Source: a virus
Reading direction: 5' to 3' (one strand)
IMG/VR virus record: IMGVR_UViG_3300021519_000088
Span: 1 to 21,022 of that record
DNA length: 21,022 nt
Shown here in pieces: positions 7,441 to 14,109 of the stretch. Within the stretch, counting starts at the first letter, position 1; the number at the start of each line of letters is the position of its first letter. The notes beneath the pieces were generated by a model, which was given only the letters and a program-made list of their open reading frames with translations, searched no databases and was not told where the DNA came from. The position numbers were made by a program, and so were the translations under genes.

Positions 7441-8681
7441 TAGGCACCCGCCGCGTATTGAATGTCGCTCATGCGGTCGCGCTCGTACTGCCGCTGGTTG
7501 TTAATCTTGGTCTGATACGCCGCCATCGCATCATCGTACGCTTTTTGCGTCTGGTTGTAGGCGTTCGTTTGCTGGTTCTGGTACAAGTTGCTGTTGGTGT
7601 TAAACGCGCCAGACTTCCGCGCTTCGGTGTCTTGGTTGTAGGTATTCCCGGCTAGCGCATTGGTCGAGTACTGCTGGAACGCGTTCGCGGCGTTGGTGTT
7701 GTACGTGTTCAGGTTCCGGTTATAAACGTTGCCGTACTCTTGAGACGCCGCTTGCTGGCCGTAGTCCAGCAGTCCCTTCATGTTGCCGCCCGTGTTCGTC
7801 ACGCCACGCGCTGCCCCAGAGTTTTCCAATGCCCGCTGCCCTTCGGCCAAACGGAACTGGTAGCCGGGGTCTTGCCCCATCTCTGCCGCCGTCGGTGCCG
7901 CAAACGGTGCAGGAGCCGCATACTGCGGAGCTTGATAGGCGGCACCGGGCGTGTAGGTGCCGGGGTTCGCAATCGGCCCCTGCTGGCCCATCATGTCGCC
8001 CAATGTGGGAGCGGGCGGCATCTCACCGGGCTTTTGGTTCTGCAAACCATTTGGGCCAAGTCCAAAGGACGCCAGACGTGCTGACCGCTGGGCGGGGGTT
8101 TCGGTCAACGCCGACGCGGTTGCTGTCGTGGTTGACCCGCCGCCACTGTCAGGATGTTCGTCCCATTGGATGTATGGATTGCTATCGGTAGACCCAATAG
8201 CCTTTGTCAAAAAGTTCCCGTTGTACGCGAGTTGGTTCAGTTTCGAGCCAGTGCGCGTCACCCCCGTGGCAAATCCACCGTTCTTGTTGTTGGCGTCAAG
8301 GAATTGTTGAAGTCCAGCGGGTGTCTTTGCGCCAGTCCATGCCAGCCATGCGGCCTTCAGTTTGACAGGGTCGTAGCCCGCGCCGGTCTGCGTTGTGTTT
8401 GTCGTATTTGCGGCTGCGGCTTTTTCTTCGTCTGTGTACTTGTCCGTCTCAGCCTTCGCCATCGACTCAAACATCTGCTTTGTGATGACGATGTCTTTGC
8501 CACGCATGTGCTGCAAAACTTCTTCATCTGACACGGGCCGAGTAATGCCAAATTCCTTATACCAACCACGGACAATCGCCATGTTGGCTTTTCTTTTTGA
8601 GTCGTAGTCCGACTGCGTCGTTGCGTTGGCGTTTGCCTCAGCCGTTGCGGCTGTTATTTCGTCATCCGTAAGTGGCGGCAT
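7440..8681 (-). CDS. Phage DNA-transfer/ejection-type protein with Asn/Gln/Tyr-rich C-terminus
   Basis: A 413-aa protein. The N-terminal half contains helices and a small domain (residues 100-180, including YDPVKLKAAWLAWTGAKTPA). A Pro/Ala/Tyr-rich linker runs from about 220 to 265. Residues 271-322 carry a motif I recognise from many podovirus-like genomes: DPGYQFRLAEGQRALENSGA, then ARG, then YGQQAASQEYGNVYNR. Such proteins are commonly annotated as DNA transfer or internal virion proteins. Residues 316-400 are strikingly rich in Asn, Gln and Tyr (LNTYNTNAANAFQQYSTN; LYQNQQTNAYNQTQKAYDD). It shares TAATG junctions with the genes before and after it. In gene order it matches P22 gp20 (about 471 aa). 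Ejection function is inferred from family context. Confidence 0.7.
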   Translation of the reverse strand: MPPLTDDEITAATAEANANATTQSDYDSKRKANMAIVRGWYKEFGITRPVSDEEVLQHMRGKDIVITKQMFESMAKAETDKYTDEEKAAAANTTNTTQTGAGYDPVKLKAAWLAWTGAKTPAGLQQFLDANNKNGGFATGVTRTGSKLNQLAYNGNFLTKAIGSTDSNPYIQWDEHPDSGGGSTTTATASALTETPAQRSARLASFGLGPNGLQNQKPGEMPPAPTLGDMMGQQGPIANPGTYTPGAAYQAPQYAAPAPFAAPTAAEMGQDPGYQFRLAEGQRALENSGAARGVTNTGGNMKGLLDYGQQAASQEYGNVYNRNLNTYNTNAANAFQQYSTNALAGNTYNQDTEARKSGAFNTNSNLYQNQQTNAYNQTQKAYDDAMAAYQTKINNQRQYERDRMSDIQYAAGA

Positions 8682-9211
8682 TACACGTACCTCGGTTGTC
8701 CGGTCAGGGGATCAATGCTGTCATCGACGGGCGTGGTGTATTGCTGGTCTTCCGGCACAATCAGTGCCGCTTGACGCAACGCATCCGGCTCAACAAACGT
8801 ATCGAGTGCCTCTTGCGGCTGACCGTAGCCCATCATGTCGCGCAAGTAGTTCATCTGGTTGGTGTGCTGCCCACGAACCTTGCTCGCCGTGCGACCACCG
8901 GACACGTACTCTGCCCGTTGATTAGCCGCAGTATCGCCAGACATGCCGTAGGCGTTTCTCAACCCAGCCACATCAGCTTTGTGCTGACCTTGCGATGCTG
9001 CGTTCGCTCGCACTTGATCAAGAAACGACTGGTGCTGCGTGAAACCCAGCGACCGCTTGGCAGCGTCGTCTTGCAACTTTGCGGACGCATTGGCCGCGTC
9101 AGTCGTGAGTTTTGCGGCACGAGATGCCGCGCTTGACTGCATCTTTGCACTAGCAATACCGCCTATTGCGGTAACTCCGGCAGCGATAACTGGTACGGCA
9201 GCTACTGGCAC
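8681..9211 (-). CDS. Small ejection-type virion protein with hydrophobic N-terminus
   Basis: A 176-aa protein with a GTG start at 9211, supported by AGAGGTG about seven bases upstream. Residues 1-20 are hydrophobic (VPVAAVPVIAAGVTAIGGIA), followed by an Ala/Ser/Lys-rich helix (residues 22-60), then a mixed region with DVAGLRNAYGMSGDTAANQR and an acidic C-terminus ending SIDPLTGQPRYV. The hydrophobic start plus Ala-rich helix is typical of small proteins injected with the DNA, and in gene order it matches P22 gp7 (about 229 aa). It overlaps the GNAT-like gene by 10 bp and is joined to the 413-aa gene by TAATG. No catalytic residues are apparent. The N-terminus is not followed by a clear signal-peptidase site, so I do not call it secreted. 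Confidence 0.62.
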   Translation of the reverse strand: MPVAAVPVIAAGVTAIGGIASAKMQSSAASRAAKLTTDAANASAKLQDDAAKRSLGFTQHQSFLDQVRANAASQGQHKADVAGLRNAYGMSGDTAANQRAEYVSGGRTASKVRGQHTNQMNYLRDMMGYGQPQEALDTFVEPDALRQAALIVPEDQQYTTPVDDSIDPLTGQPRYV

Positions 9212-9987
9212 GACAGCACCTCTACATGTGACTGCATAATCTCAATCCTTAACTGATCAAAACTGACCACAAGCGGGCACTCGTTTTCAACAACCAGTGT
9301 TTCGTATCCCGTCCACAAGGCCCAGCGGTTGTAACACGTCACCGCTTTCCAGACGAGTCCGGCTTGGAGCATCCCAATCGTCGCGCCGACCATCGCGTCA
9401 TGGACCGCATCGTCAGGATGTGCGGCGTGTTGTTCGTCTGTTCGAATCGTGTCGAGCATGGCATGGAACCATGCGCCCATCCGCTTGGACTCACGAGACA
9501 GCAACGCCCACTTTTCAACAGGCAGACTATAGAACGCGGTCAGTTTCTGTGACTCGGCATTCCACGCAGACAGGCTTTCAAACTGCGGCGTAAACCCAGC
9601 TAGTCGTGCCAACCCTTTTGCCGCAAGGTTATCGACAGGCACCTTCGTCAGCACTTCGACGCACGGCGTAGACGTAAACATGTACGCCATCGCATCACGC
9701 ATCGCGTGAATAGCCGCTTGTTTAGGCCGAGACGGGTCAAACAACGAATGCACCTCGTACCGACCAGCGCCGTGGTTCACGCAGATAAACCCGCCAGCCT
9801 CGCCTAGCAGCGCAATATTAGATGGTTCAGTCACAATTGCCGTCAAGTCGGCGACACCATCTCCACCAATCCACGGACGTACCGAAGGATGGTTCGCAAT
9901 AACGTTGAATGCCGTGGCGTCAACCGTACGACGCACCAGCCGTGTTGCGCGAAACGGAGGGATGACGTTCAAATCAGTTGCTCGCAC
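9202..9987 (-). CDS. GNAT-like protein encoded in the virion gene block
   Basis: A 261-aa protein with a GTG start at 9987, inside the preceding gene; a TTG at 9972 that overlaps that gene's stop is an alternative. Residues 20-135 resemble a GNAT N-acetyltransferase: GGFICVNHGAGRYEVHSLF as the central strands, an helix from about 90 to 103 (AAIHAMRDAMAYMF), strand CVEVLTKVP, and the NLAAKGLARLAGF block typical of motif B. The usual acyl-CoA pyrophosphate loop (R/Q-x-x-G-x-G/A) is not intact; the corresponding stretch is RPKQAA. Residues 170-261 form an extra domain with HPDDAVHDAMVGATIGMLQAG and CYNRWALWTGYE. GNAT-like proteins are known in tail-side gene blocks of short-tailed phages. It may be an enzyme acting on host or virion proteins, or a non-catalytic structural relative. 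Confidence 0.65.
   Translation of the reverse strand: MRATDLNVIPPFRATRLVRRTVDATAFNVIANHPSVRPWIGGDGVADLTAIVTEPSNIALLGEAGGFICVNHGAGRYEVHSLFDPSRPKQAAIHAMRDAMAYMFTSTPCVEVLTKVPVDNLAAKGLARLAGFTPQFESLSAWNAESQKLTAFYSLPVEKWALLSRESKRMGAWFHAMLDTIRTDEQHAAHPDDAVHDAMVGATIGMLQAGLVWKAVTCYNRWALWTGYETLVVENECPLVVSFDQLRIEIMQSHVEVLSCQ
9217..9223 (-). promoter_or_regulatory. Shine-Dalgarno deciding a GTG start
   Basis: On the minus strand AGAGGTG lies just upstream of the GTG at 9211, with good spacing (about 5-7 bases). It lies inside the 3' end of the GNAT-like gene and supports translation of the 176-aa protein from GTG rather than from an internal ATG more than 20 codons further on. Confidence 0.6.
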
Positions 9988-10451
9988 ACCACGTCCAATC
10001 GATACTGCATCGGAGTTACCCCCACGCTGGCATACGTCGTCGCATAGGTGATGGTCGTCGCATCACCCACGCTGATGAGAGCGGACAACGAGGTCGTGGT
10101 CGCCAACGTGTTGCCCGTCATCGCCGTGCTACTCAGCGTACACGCGACACCCGATGTCCAGCCGAACGTCACAATCAGCGACGAACTGGTCGTCGCCACG
10201 CGCGTCACTTGCGTCGTCATCGACACGCGATAGACACCCGGCAGCACCGACAGGATCGGCAGTGCCGTCGTCGTAATCGACGCGGCTTGCGTCGTTAAAC
10301 TGACTGACGACACGGTTTGTGGTCCGGCATTGATGCGGTCAATGAGCGACAGCAACCAGTAGCGCATGGCTTGCGTCACGCGTCCAGTGATGCTGTTGTT
10401 CAGCACCGGTGTCTCGACAATGACACCGGGCACCGGAGCCAAATTCAACAT
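9969..10451 (-). CDS. Tail-side structural protein, 160 aa
   Basis: A 160-aa protein. Residues 1-45 contain an extended arm (MLNLAPVPGVIVETPVLNNS) and a helix (TQAMRYWLLSLIDRINAG). The rest is Thr/Ser/Val-rich and reads as beta strands, including TALPILSVLPGVYRVSMTT and a long run of small polar residues around TAMTGNTLATTTSLS. I recognise similar arm-helix-beta proteins beside tail hub genes of environmental phages, without a formal family name. It follows the gp10-like gene through a TAATG junction, the place held by the tail needle gene (gp26) in P22, but it lacks the long heptad coiled coil of gp26. A tail-closure or fibre-attachment role is possible. Confidence 0.6.
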   Translation of the reverse strand: MLNLAPVPGVIVETPVLNNSITGRVTQAMRYWLLSLIDRINAGPQTVSSVSLTTQAASITTTALPILSVLPGVYRVSMTTQVTRVATTSSSLIVTFGWTSGVACTLSSTAMTGNTLATTTSLSALISVGDATTITYATTYASVGVTPMQYRLDVVCEQLI

Positions 10452-11920
10452 TACGATTGCCCTAGGAAATGACGCCCGTCAATCAGTGCGCCCACAATGC
10501 GCCACGGAATCGGGTCCGTCACCACAATCTCAGGCACCCACATCTGCTGCGAACTTGCCAGGCGTGTCCAATACACATTCTGCGTATACGCGCCTAACGT
10601 GCCAGCCGTGGCCGATAGACTGCCTGTCCACGTCTTCACATCTGCACTCGTCCGCAGCAACACTTGCGGGTTGGACCCTTGGCCGCTGACCGCGCCCAGC
10701 CCCGGTTCCATCAACAGTTGGAATCGCGACACAAACATTCGTTTGGCTTGCGGGTCCACCCAAATGGGCGGGGGAATCCGCAACCGTCGAATGAGGTCGC
10801 CGTTACACTCGCTGGTAAATGTAATGTCCATCTCGCACAACATGCCTGTGCCACGGTTGCCCACCAGATGCTTGCCAAAGGCATAAGCATGGTTGCGCGG
10901 CCCCCAGACGCCATAACTGCCCGTGGCCGTATCCCACACGCCCCGCTCATGCCAGAGTCGCGTGGTCAGGTCATAGACCCACGTCGCGTTGGCCGCAGGA
11001 AATGTCAGGCAGTAGAACGTGTGCCCTTGGTCACTGTACGTCACGGCTTCCGCGTCCGTAATCCCCACCGTCCGCGCATAGCCCGCAATCGCCGTCTCGA
11101 CGGCATACGTGCTGACGCGCTCAGGCACGAGTCCGTTAGCTCCAATGACTTGCCCTGCCCCATTTGAATTCTGCGACAGCCACATCATGCTGCTGCCGAC
11201 TAGCTTTACGCTCGCTGGCGCACAGGTGCCATAGCCAAAGACGCTGCCAGGCACTGGCTGGAACGGGAAAGGCGACGTGCCCGCGTCATACCAGACTTCG
11301 CCGGTCTGCTCGCCAATCAGCCAAATCTGCCGGTTGCTATCGACGGTCATCGACACCCACGGATCCGGCGCGATGCTGCGTTGAGCAAACTGCGTCAAGT
11401 CCCACGTCGCCCCGTCATTCAGATTGCTGATGTAAAACGTCGAGGTTGCGGCATTGAACGCCAAGAAGTAGCCATCAATCATGCCCACGCTGGTGGTGAT
11501 GCCTGCCAGGTTTGCGACCGCTACCAACGTGTTGGTCGCAATGGTCAGCAAATAGCCATTTGTGCCAGACCCGATCAGCAGTTGCCCGCCAGCCGCGCCG
11601 TTGCTGGCAATGCTCGCCATGTTGGGGTCGTTGACGACCGTGCCGCCCGTGACAATGGCCGCGCTATTCGTGGCAAAGACTTGGTAAACACTGGCCCCCA
11701 TCACGGCGTAGCACCGTCCCGCCATCGCAAACAAGGCGCGGCAGTTGATGTCGCTGACCGTGACGTAGTCCTCTTGACCCGGACACGGATATAGCGCGGC
11801 TGGATACGGTGACGCTGGCGACTGAATCGGCTCAGGATACCAATTCATCGTCCGCTCAAGGTCAGCCCACGGACTCTGCGACTCATTCGACCCGTAGACG
11901 AAGCCCGGATACAGCGGCAT
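10451..11920 (-). CDS. P22 gp10-like packaged DNA stabilisation protein (tail hub)
   Basis: A 489-aa protein starting MPLYPGFVYGSNESQSPWAD. I place the start at the ATG at 11920, one base after the stop of the gp4-like gene. A TTG 15 codons upstream also keeps the frame open but lies within that gene and adds residues unlike the family. The beta-propeller-like composition, the N-terminal ADLERTMNWYPEPI segment, repeated strand-turn units (QIWLIGEQTGEVWYDAG; FYCLTFPAANATWVYDL; LWHERGVWD) and the length match the gp10 family (P22 gp10 is 472 aa). In P22, gp10 assembles below the gp4 ring, keeps DNA in the filled head and anchors the tailspikes and needle. Its place directly after the gp4-like gene is the same as in P22. 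Confidence 0.82.
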   Translation of the reverse strand: MPLYPGFVYGSNESQSPWADLERTMNWYPEPIQSPASPYPAALYPCPGQEDYVTVSDINCRALFAMAGRCYAVMGASVYQVFATNSAAIVTGGTVVNDPNMASIASNGAAGGQLLIGSGTNGYLLTIATNTLVAVANLAGITTSVGMIDGYFLAFNAATSTFYISNLNDGATWDLTQFAQRSIAPDPWVSMTVDSNRQIWLIGEQTGEVWYDAGTSPFPFQPVPGSVFGYGTCAPASVKLVGSSMMWLSQNSNGAGQVIGANGLVPERVSTYAVETAIAGYARTVGITDAEAVTYSDQGHTFYCLTFPAANATWVYDLTTRLWHERGVWDTATGSYGVWGPRNHAYAFGKHLVGNRGTGMLCEMDITFTSECNGDLIRRLRIPPPIWVDPQAKRMFVSRFQLLMEPGLGAVSGQGSNPQVLLRTSADVKTWTGSLSATAGTLGAYTQNVYWTRLASSQQMWVPEIVVTDPIPWRIVGALIDGRHFLGQS

Positions 11921-11921
11921 A

Positions 11922-12656
11922 TTAGGTGTCCGAGTAGATGTTGTAGTGTGGCCCTGCGCCGCCAAAGAGCAATCCCGCCACGCCGCTCGACAGGTCGCTC
12001 AACCGCTGGTTGCTGCGTTTGATGTCCGCTTTGCTTTCCATGGCCGCTTGCTGCAAATCGACCGTCAACGGCGCGTCAAATGCCGCCGCAATCTCTTTCG
12101 CCAGCCCCGTTCGCAGGAACCGACGGTAGCCCGGAGGCAGACTGATCGTGTCTGTAATTGCGGCAAACTCCGTCACTGGCACAGGCGTATAGATAACCCC
12201 TTGCAATGTGAGACTGGTCGGCAACGGCCAGAGATACAGCAACCCCAGCCCCGCATTGAACGTGGGGTTGTAATACGCGGCTTGCGGATAGACCGAGGTC
12301 AACCCCTTCTGCGCGATACCCGCATAGGCGTCTTCCGTCAGCGCCGTGCCGAGGTTGTACTCAATCGTCGGCGTCACGCTGGTGTCTTGAAAACCCACGT
12401 TCGTGATGTTCATTGCACTCAGAGGACGCACGCAGTTGATGGTGCCGCCAGACCCGACCGTGTAGTTGGTTGCCCCGCTAATCGTCCAGGTTGTGCGCGC
12501 TTGGCTATAGACGGTCAACCCCTCAGTCGCAAGGCTGTTGATCCAATCGTTCAACCGTGCCAGCGCAAACGCCGCATCACTGGCAGACGCCGTTTCGTTG
12601 ATTTGCAGGATCCGTAAATCCTGCATCGCTGCCGTAATGAGTTGGCTGACCGTCAT
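11922..12656 (-). CDS. P22 gp4-like tail adaptor (head completion protein)
   Basis: A 244-aa protein. The helical N-terminus (QLITAAMQDLRILQINETAS, then ALARLNDWINSLATEGL) and the following beta segment (TTWTISGATNYTVGSGG) are hallmarks of the gp4-like tail accessory factors found in P22-like phages. A second conserved stretch, ITDTISLPPGYRRFLRTGLA, leads into helices near the C-terminus (LQQAAMESKADIKRSNQR). In P22, gp4 forms a ring of 12 copies under the portal and seats gp10. Here the gene lies immediately before the gp10-like gene. At 244 aa it is longer than P22 gp4 (166 aa) and in the range of environmental homologues. An AAGGG lies close to the ATG at 12656. P22 gp4 has been reported to have muralytic activity; nothing here shows that directly. 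Confidence 0.8.
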   Translation of the reverse strand: MTVSQLITAAMQDLRILQINETASASDAAFALARLNDWINSLATEGLTVYSQARTTWTISGATNYTVGSGGTINCVRPLSAMNITNVGFQDTSVTPTIEYNLGTALTEDAYAGIAQKGLTSVYPQAAYYNPTFNAGLGLLYLWPLPTSLTLQGVIYTPVPVTEFAAITDTISLPPGYRRFLRTGLAKEIAAAFDAPLTVDLQQAAMESKADIKRSNQRLSDLSSGVAGLLFGGAGPHYNIYSDT

Positions 12657-12662
12657 AGACCC

Positions 12663-12941
12663 TTACACCTGATACAAGGCGTTCATCAACGTAGCCGTCG
12701 TGGTCGTGCTGTTCACGCGGATGCACTTGAGCGGCAGAATGGTGCCAGCCGTCACCGTGAACTGTGCATTCGACCCGTCTTCAAACACCGCCACCACAAT
12801 ACCAGCCCCGCCCACAAAGATGGCGTCCGCAGGAATGGCTTTGGTCGCCGCGCTGGCCGCATACGTGCTGCCGTCAAAATTGACGGTGTCGCTCTTCGTA
12901 ATCAGAATCGACCGGTTATAGGTGTTGCTCTGTTGCGCCAT
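12663..12941 (-). CDS. Small conserved beta-rich virion protein, 92 aa
   Basis: A 92-aa protein starting MAQQSNTYNRSILITKSDTV. The core (AIFVGGAGIVVAVFEDGSN, then TAGTILPLKCIRVNSTTTTA and a terminal ALYQV) is a pattern I recognise in small proteins next to head and connector genes of many environmental phages. It is all beta in character, with no helix, cysteine cluster or membrane segment. It starts directly after the TAA of the 156-aa gene and ends six bases before the gp4-like start, so it is probably translated along with both. A role as a head decoration, spike or connector protein is plausible. I give no molecular function. Confidence 0.68.
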   Translation of the reverse strand: MAQQSNTYNRSILITKSDTVNFDGSTYAASAATKAIPADAIFVGGAGIVVAVFEDGSNAQFTVTAGTILPLKCIRVNSTTTTATLMNALYQV

Positions 12942-13412
12942 TTAGACGACCTTTCGCGGACGACCAGCCTTGCGCTTCACCGGTACCGCTGGCACCTGTT
13001 CATGCGTGGCGTCATCCGCTTGTTTGGCTTCCGCACGGGCCAGTTCGCCCATGCCCTGATCGGCATAGTGCCGCTGTGCCGTCACTTCGGCAATGCCGCG
13101 CATATCGCGTTCGTACTTCGCCATCGCGAGGTCTGGATCCAGCGACCAGCCATCTCGCACGGCGTTGTCGCGTTCGTATTCGCTCTGGACAATCAACTGG
13201 CAGGACCGAGAAAACGCTTCGCCCACCGGGTCGCCCACAGCGGCAAGCGGGTCGCCACACATAACCTTGCCGTTCTCACGGGCAAACGCTTTGTAGAGCA
13301 TCGTTGGGAACGCCTCAAAGCCGTTGGCATTTTTGCCGCCATGACGCTTCTGGGTGTTCCACTGCTGCATTTCGCGGGAGTACTCGCTGTCCGGGTTGTG
13401 AATAATTGCCAT
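12942..13412 (-). CDS. Conserved phage protein with AT-hook-like C-terminal tail, 156 aa
   Basis: I place the start at the ATG at 13412 (MAIIHNPDSEYSREMQQWN). The frame stays open for 43 more codons upstream, but that stretch covers the preceding spacer and the end of another gene and has a Cys/His-rich, non-protein-like composition. Conserved-looking features are NPDSEYSREM, FPTMLYKAFARENGK, GEAFSRSCQLIVQSEYE and a helical segment ending MGELARAEAKQADD. The C-terminus, KRKAGRPRKVV, contains the basic GRP core of an AT-hook, which binds the minor groove of AT-rich DNA in other proteins. I recognise the family from phage head/connector regions, where it is uncharacterised. It follows a hairpin-bearing spacer and precedes the 92-aa and gp4-like genes. 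A DNA-contacting virion protein is one possibility. Confidence 0.68.
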   Translation of the reverse strand: MAIIHNPDSEYSREMQQWNTQKRHGGKNANGFEAFPTMLYKAFARENGKVMCGDPLAAVGDPVGEAFSRSCQLIVQSEYERDNAVRDGWSLDPDLAMAKYERDMRGIAEVTAQRHYADQGMGELARAEAKQADDATHEQVPAVPVKRKAGRPRKVV

Positions 13413-13433
13413 CTGCCCATGCCTTTGGAAAGT

Positions 13434-13464
13434 GAGGCGAGACTGCCATCGACAGCCTCGCCTC
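13434..13464 (-). terminator. GC-rich hairpin in the spacer after the split capsid-adjacent gene
   Basis: The arms GAGGCGAG (13434-13441) and CTCGCCTC (13457-13464) are perfectly complementary, and after one mismatch three more pairs (CTG/CAG) extend the stem around a seven-base loop. In the direction of transcription the stem is followed by ACTTTCC, which has only a short T run. It could be a weak or leaky terminator, an RNA-processing site or an mRNA-stabilising structure. It lies in one of only two spacers over 20 bp in the window. Confidence 0.5.
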
Positions 13465-13474
13465 TGAAGAGAAA

Positions 13475-13759
13475 TTACGCGACGGTGCCGGTGATGTTCG
13501 TCACAGTGCCCGCAATCGGGACCGCCGTAAACGAGGTCCACAGTCCGTTACAGGCCATCGCTTGCATCGCAATGGGCGCAGTCGCATTGACCGTGACGGC
13601 GTCGTAAGACGTGCCCGCGCCGGACAGCCCGCCCGTGAACGTCAGCACATGCGCCGCCGCGCCGTTGCCAACAATCGTCAGGAGACAGCCGTCCATATCC
13701 TTGGTCGGCACCGGGATGGTCAGCGTAATGACCGAGGTGCCGTTGAGGATGACGCGCAC
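13475..13759 (-). CDS. C-terminal half of a frameshifted capsid-adjacent beta protein
   Basis: A 94-aa frame from a GTG at 13759 to a stop at 13475. The sequence (VRVILNGTSVITLTIPVPTK, DGCLLTIVGNGAAAHVLTF, GTSYDAVTVNA, MACNGLWTSF) matches the C-terminal domain that, in related phage proteins I recall, directly continues a domain like the one encoded by the neighbouring 13720-14106 frame. The two frames overlap by 40 bp and differ by -1. The GTG has no Shine-Dalgarno sequence, and codons before it still read sensibly (GGTDV) in this frame. The simplest reading is therefore one protein of about 210 aa interrupted by a one-base deletion, a sequencing or assembly error, or less likely a programmed shift. 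It is beta-rich, lies directly after the coat gene, and may be a head decoration or completion protein. Confidence 0.65.
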   Translation of the reverse strand: MRVILNGTSVITLTIPVPTKDMDGCLLTIVGNGAAAHVLTFTGGLSGAGTSYDAVTVNATAPIAMQAMACNGLWTSFTAVPIAGTVTNITGTVA

Positions 13760-14106
13760 ATCGGTGCCGCCAGCGGCAGCGCCAGCGTCGAGGTCGCCGT
13801 GATGCTTTGAATGACCACCGCCCGCGCTGCGGGATAGGTCACGGCCGTCTGCGGGGCCGGAACGGCAAAGTCACTCGCCAGGCCATGCGTGACGTTCGCC
13901 GTCACCTTGTGCGCCAGGGTCGCACTGCCGTCAATGCCACGCTGCACCGGCACGGTCAGACCAGACACGTAGCTCTGACCGACCTTCATCATTTCCTGGT
14001 CCACCAAGACCAGACGGCCAGCGGAGACCGATGTGGCCGACGCGACCACAATCGAAACATCCGTCACCGCTACCGCACTCGTCAGTGTCGTCGTTGCAAA
14101 CGCCAT
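13720..14106 (-). CDS. N-terminal half of a frameshifted capsid-adjacent beta protein
   Basis: A 128-aa frame starting MAFATTTLTSAVAVTDVSIV at 14106, three bases after the stop of the coat gene. It reads as a compact beta domain: ATSVSAGRLVLVDQEMMKVG, SGLTVPVQRGIDGSATLAHK, then NVTHGLASDF and YPAARAVVIQSITATSTLAL. After residue 113 (near 13768) the frame turns into non-family sequence (APMCASSSTAPRSLR) and stops, while the -1 frame continues as GTDVRVILNG, the expected next strand. The family is common directly downstream of major capsid genes in environmental phages. The N-terminal domain could be made alone as a truncated protein. No classical X-XXY-YYZ slippery heptamer is present at the junction (CTGGCGGCACC). 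Confidence 0.68.
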   Translation of the reverse strand: MAFATTTLTSAVAVTDVSIVVASATSVSAGRLVLVDQEMMKVGQSYVSGLTVPVQRGIDGSATLAHKVTANVTHGLASDFAVPAPQTAVTYPAARAVVIQSITATSTLALPLAAPMCASSSTAPRSLR

Positions 14107-14109
14107 AAC

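Noticed and set aside
13413-13541. A 43-codon N-terminal extension of the 156-aa protein, rich in Cys and His, that might look like a metal-binding domain
   Set aside because: It translates the hairpin spacer and the end of another gene; the family-like sequence begins at the ATG at 13412.
12642-13607. A 321-codon plus-strand frame over the gp4-like start, two small genes and the hairpin spacer
   Set aside because: It spans several real minus-strand genes and an untranslated spacer, and its product has no coherent domain.
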